The notes beneath the pieces were generated by a model. The model ran no database searches and was not told where the DNA came from. It was given only the letters and a program-made list of their open reading frames with translations. A stretch of DNA of 7,375 nucleotides from Verrucomicrobiota bacterium. GTDB lineage: Bacteria > Verrucomicrobiota > Verrucomicrobiia > Chthoniobacterales > UBA10450. Below are positions 5,199-7,375 of the stretch, one piece after another. Each line of letters starts with the position of its first letter. Position 1 is the first letter of the stretch. The stretch is taken from assembly GCA_003219115.1 (NCBI GenBank), contig QHPN01000199.1, forward strand, positions 1 to 7,375, written 5' to 3'. A program made the position numbers and the translations under genes.

Positions 5199-5681
5199 AT
5201 GGAAATCAACGTCGGCATCATCACTATCTCCGATCGCGCCAGCGGCGGGCAGTATGAAGATCTCGGTGGTCCGGCTGTAAAAGCAGCTGCCGAAAAACGT
5301 GGCTGGGATGTTTTGGCCGAAACGATCGTGCCCGATGACAAAGCGCGAATTCAAGAAACGATCCGCAGCTTTTCCGGACAAGGATGCGGCTTAATCCTCA
5401 CTACCGGTGGAACTGGAGTCGCTGACCGGGACGTGACGCCGGAAGCGATTCGCGCAATCATGCGCGTGGAAATTCCCGGCTTTGGCGAGGTCATGCGCGC
5501 GGAATCAATAAAACTTACGCCGAACGCAATTCTCTCACGCAGTCTGGCAGCAATTGTCGATAGTTCGCTCGTAATTGCCTTGCCTGGCAAACCGAGCGGG
5601 GCGGTAGAATGCCTCGGCTTTGTCGCCGGTGCCGTTCCGCACTCCGTCGCATTAGCCCAACGCAAACCTACTTCTTGTTAG
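5199..5681 (+). CDS. mog: Molybdopterin adenylyltransferase, MogA/MoaB family
   Basis: The 160-residue protein covers the whole MoCF_biosynth fold. It has the ITISDRASGGQYED opening (8-21), LILTTGGTGVADRDVTPEA with the TTGGTG substrate loop and the acidic RDVTPEA motif, IPGFGEVMR, ILSRSLA and ALPGKPSGAVECL near the C-terminus. Members adenylate molybdopterin with ATP, preparing it for metal insertion by MoeA. The ending (PGKPSGAVECL, then a short VPHSVAL helix) resembles E. coli Mog more than MoaB, but the two are hard to separate by eye, so moaB is an alternative name. It lies 15 bp after moaC, suggesting one transcript. The start codon is preceded by only a weak AACGGA. Confidence 0.92.
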   Translation: MEINVGIITISDRASGGQYEDLGGPAVKAAAEKRGWDVLAETIVPDDKARIQETIRSFSGQGCGLILTTGGTGVADRDVTPEAIRAIMRVEIPGFGEVMRAESIKLTPNAILSRSLAAIVDSSLVIALPGKPSGAVECLGFVAGAVPHSVALAQRKPTSC

Positions 5682-5689
5682 GTGCCATA

Positions 5690-5724
5690 CTCCTGCTCAA
5701 TTCGAATATGAGCCGGAGCAGGAG
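5690..5724 (+). other. Hairpin downstream of mog
   Basis: CTCCTGCTC (5690-5698) pairs perfectly with GAGCAGGAG (5716-5724), and GCTCA/TGAGC offers an alternative inner fold. It begins 8 bp after the mog stop codon. No T-run follows, so it is not a standard intrinsic terminator; it could stabilise the 3' end or help end transcription with Rho. Confidence 0.5.
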
Positions 5725-5746
5725 AGATCTTCGCGTCTAAGAGCGG

Positions 5747-5861
5747 GTCATCCCGAGTCGCGAAGACGACGAGGGATCTCACAACAAGGCAGTGGGTCAT
5801 CAAGCTAGCCTGTGTAATCAACGGCTTTAGGAGAGATCCCTCACTTGCGCTCGGGATGACA
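5747..5861. repeat. Palindromic intergenic repeat, copy B (GTCATCCCGAG family)
   Basis: The 115-bp unit has perfect outer arms GTCATCCCGAG (5747-5757) and CTCGGGATGAC (5850-5860). It also has perfect inner arms GAGGGATCTC (5771-5780) and GAGATCCCTC (5833-5842). It belongs to the same family as 3260-3387 and has better preserved arms. It lies between the convergent mog and M23 genes, where a large hairpin could separate the two transcripts. No open frame of note is inside. Confidence 0.85.
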
Positions 5862-5890
5862 GAAACTGCTGCGAAAGGTTTTAGGTGCTC

Positions 5891-6928
5891 TCACTCCGGC
5901 CAGGTCAACAGCTGCATCAGGCGCACCCCATTTTCCGTTAGATGCGCATGCTCACCGATCCCGGCCAGCTCGTCGCGAGTAAGGTAAGTGCAATTAATCG
6001 CCGTTTTCTTTACATACGTTAACGTCGGTTGCGCGACCGGCTCGCTTCGCGCTTCAATTGCCAGCGGAACGCCAGAGCGCGCAAAACTTACTTCCCAGGA
6101 TTTCGCATTCGCAGAAACGTTTTTCACCATCCAGGGATAAAATTTGCGCAAATCGAAGTGCGGCGATTCCGGCACCGTTACCTTGTAAAACGTTTCTTCC
6201 TCAGCCAGAAATTCCGGGACCGTCAAATCGGGCCGCTTTTCATGTTCGAGAAAGAAACGCGCGATATCGAGGCCGGCCAGATTAATTCCATTGTAAATGC
6301 CGTTGTGATTGGGATCACGGAAAAAGCGATTGTGCCACGATTCGAAGTTGCGGTTGAACATCAGATTGAGCTCGAGATGAACATGCGCCCGCGCTTGGTT
6401 CAATCCTTCGCCGCTGTAACCCATCCGCGCGATGCGTTCACCGCGATTGACGCGCTGGCCTGCGCTCACTGCGATTTCGCTCAGGTGCCCGTAAAGGCTG
6501 TAGTAAGGTGATCCATCCCAATCGTGTTCGATGACAATGTAACGTCCGTAGTTTGAATATCCCGGCACGGGATTGGTATGAACAACTTTGCCGTCGGCAA
6601 TCGCCCGGACATCATCCAATGGTTCACCCCGTGCATCGCGATGCAGGCAGCGAATGTCGATTCCTTCATGGAAGCGCGTGTAAATCAGACCCTGCCCCGT
6701 CGACACCGGATTCCGAACGAAGCCGTAACGGCCACCTTCCCACGGAGTCGATTTTTCGCCGTGGAAATCGCGTTCAATGTATTGGTAAAATTCTCCCGCT
6801 GCAGCGGGACCTCGGAAGAGGGCGTCGTTATCGGTCGGCAGGCTGATCTCGATCCTCGAATTCTCCGCTAACGACGCGGTCGACGACGCGATCAGAGCCA
6901 GCAGGATCGCCAGCACCGGCGGCGTCAT
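5891..6928 (-). CDS. Exported M23 family zinc metallopeptidase
   Basis: A protein of 345 residues counted from the ATG at 6928. Residues 1-21 are a signal peptide (TPPVLAILLALIASSTASLA, likely cut after Ala21), so it acts outside the cytoplasmic membrane. The LytM/M23 domain spans about 65-190. It has FHEGIDI with zinc ligands His87 and Asp91, an ADGKVVHT strand, YGHLS (His148), and HVHLEL with His182 and His184. The H-x3-D and H-x-H motifs are intact, so peptidoglycan endopeptidase activity is likely, unlike degenerate M23 proteins such as EnvC or NlpD. The C-terminal 150 residues are not recognised. It ends in TWPE. The start at 6928 overlaps the preceding gene's stop (ATGA), implying translational coupling; an ATG at 6958 would overlap that gene further and would put a charged stretch before the signal peptide. 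Confidence 0.93.
   Translation of the reverse strand: MTPPVLAILLALIASSTASLAENSRIEISLPTDNDALFRGPAAAGEFYQYIERDFHGEKSTPWEGGRYGFVRNPVSTGQGLIYTRFHEGIDIRCLHRDARGEPLDDVRAIADGKVVHTNPVPGYSNYGRYIVIEHDWDGSPYYSLYGHLSEIAVSAGQRVNRGERIARMGYSGEGLNQARAHVHLELNLMFNRNFESWHNRFFRDPNHNGIYNGINLAGLDIARFFLEHEKRPDLTVPEFLAEEETFYKVTVPESPHFDLRKFYPWMVKNVSANAKSWEVSFARSGVPLAIEARSEPVAQPTLTYVKKTAINCTYLTRDELAGIGEHAHLTENGVRLMQLLTWPE
6925..6928 (-). promoter_or_regulatory. ATGA stop/start overlap coupling two genes
   Basis: The TGA stop of the secreted protein gene (6927-6925) shares bases with the M23 ATG (6928-6926). This arrangement usually means that ribosomes re-initiate, and it decides the M23 start. Confidence 0.85.
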
Positions 6929-7375
6929 TTGTGTTTTTTCGCGCCGATCTCTGGCCACGTTTTCTGCATCAACGCGATATCTGCCGCGTTTAACCCGGAA
7001 GCGATAAAAATCTGGCCGTCGGAAACGCGTCGATCAACGAGAAGCTCCGTCACGATGCGTCCGTCGATGAACACCAGCACCGTGCTGCCGCGTCGCTCGA
7101 CGCTCAGGGTATCGAGGGCGAGCCGCCCATGTTCATCCAGTTGCAGGAGCACACCAAAGTTTCCACCGCCCGCCTGGTAAGGTCGGTAGGCCGAAACGTC
7201 GTGCTCGGAAATTGTCGGTATTTTTTCAATGAAAATGTTTTTCCCGGAAATCGGTGTTGTGACGGGGGTGGTAAAAACAGAGCCATCGTTTTCATTTCCC
7301 TGCGCATGCAGCCGCACGGTGCATTTTTTTGGTTTGGCCAATGCCACTGGTGCTGCCAGAATCAGCAACAATCCA
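6925..7375 (-). CDS. Secreted protein with SecD-head-like C-terminal region (partial, 5' end off right edge)
   Basis: The frame is open to the window edge, so the true start is probably just outside; a TTG at 7371 is the only start codon inside. The first visible residues (GLLLILAAPVALAKPKKC) look like the end of a signal peptide cut after ALA, giving a mature protein of about 135 residues. A middle strand region (VRLHAQGNENDG) precedes a C-terminal part with LLQLDEHGRLALDTLS, GSTVLVFIDGRIVTELLVDR and GQIFIASGLNAADIALM. The order is a turn, a 'vFiDGrivt' strand pair, then 'G.i.I.s.l...da..l'. This resembles the periplasmic P1 head subdomain of SecD, but the homology is tentative and there is no membrane part. 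It overlaps the M23 gene by 4 bp, so the two are likely co-expressed and may act together at the envelope. Confidence 0.72.
   Translation of the reverse strand, partial: GLLLILAAPVALAKPKKCTVRLHAQGNENDGSVFTTPVTTPISGKNIFIEKIPTISEHDVSAYRPYQAGGGNFGVLLQLDEHGRLALDTLSVERRGSTVLVFIDGRIVTELLVDRRVSDGQIFIASGLNAADIALMQKTWPEIGAKKHK

Noticed and set aside
5690..5740. Intrinsic terminator after mog
   Set aside because: The stem is perfect, but the loop is long and no T-tract follows, so it is listed only as a hairpin.

Overview
The window looks like a chromosomal stretch of a moderately GC-rich, Gram-negative-type bacterium. It encodes a lipoprotein with a lipobox, several Sec-exported proteins, and intergenic DNA full of small dispersed repeats. 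The combination of a Gly/Tyr-rich BamE-like lipoprotein, degenerate TGGAGTNNTG intergenic repeats, GTCATCCCGAG-type palindromic repeats and a short TA-flanked element fits soil Verrucomicrobiota (Chthoniobacterales-like). That placement is an inference from style, not from a marker gene.

Left part, minus strand: the 5' portion of a UbiD-family decarboxylase gene (running off the left edge) lies 54 bp downstream of a small lipoprotein gene with a BamE/SmpA-like core and a Gly-Tyr repeat. The lipoprotein gene has a good sigma70-type promoter placed so that transcription should begin at the start codon itself, so the mRNA is probably leaderless. Next comes a 298-bp non-coding element with 30-bp terminal inverted repeats, flanked by TA on both sides. 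It looks like a MITE mobilised by an IS630/Tc1-mariner-type transposase. It sits exactly in the stop codon of the next gene.

Centre: a divergent pair. On the minus strand is a GlxA-type transcription factor (DJ-1/PfpI domain plus AraC HTH). On the plus strand is an exported protein made of the same DJ-1/PfpI domain alone. They share a 119-bp intergenic region with an AATGTC-N6-GACATT dyad that is a candidate operator. The regulator probably controls the exported paralogue; the substrate or ligand is unknown, although isonitrile hydratase is a relative.

Right-centre, plus strand: a molybdenum-cofactor cluster moaA - moaC - mog, covering GTP to cyclic pyranopterin and the later adenylation of molybdopterin. 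moaD, moaE and moeA are not in the window. The moaA-moaC gap is filled with degenerate repeats that appear to supply the moaC ribosome binding site and first codons.

Right edge, minus strand: a translationally coupled pair (ATGA overlap). It consists of a partial secreted protein with a SecD-head-like C-terminal region and an exported M23 zinc endopeptidase with an intact metal site. Two copies of one palindromic repeat family sit downstream of the DJ-1 gene and between the convergent mog and M23 genes. I found no tRNA, rRNA, CRISPR array or transposase gene.
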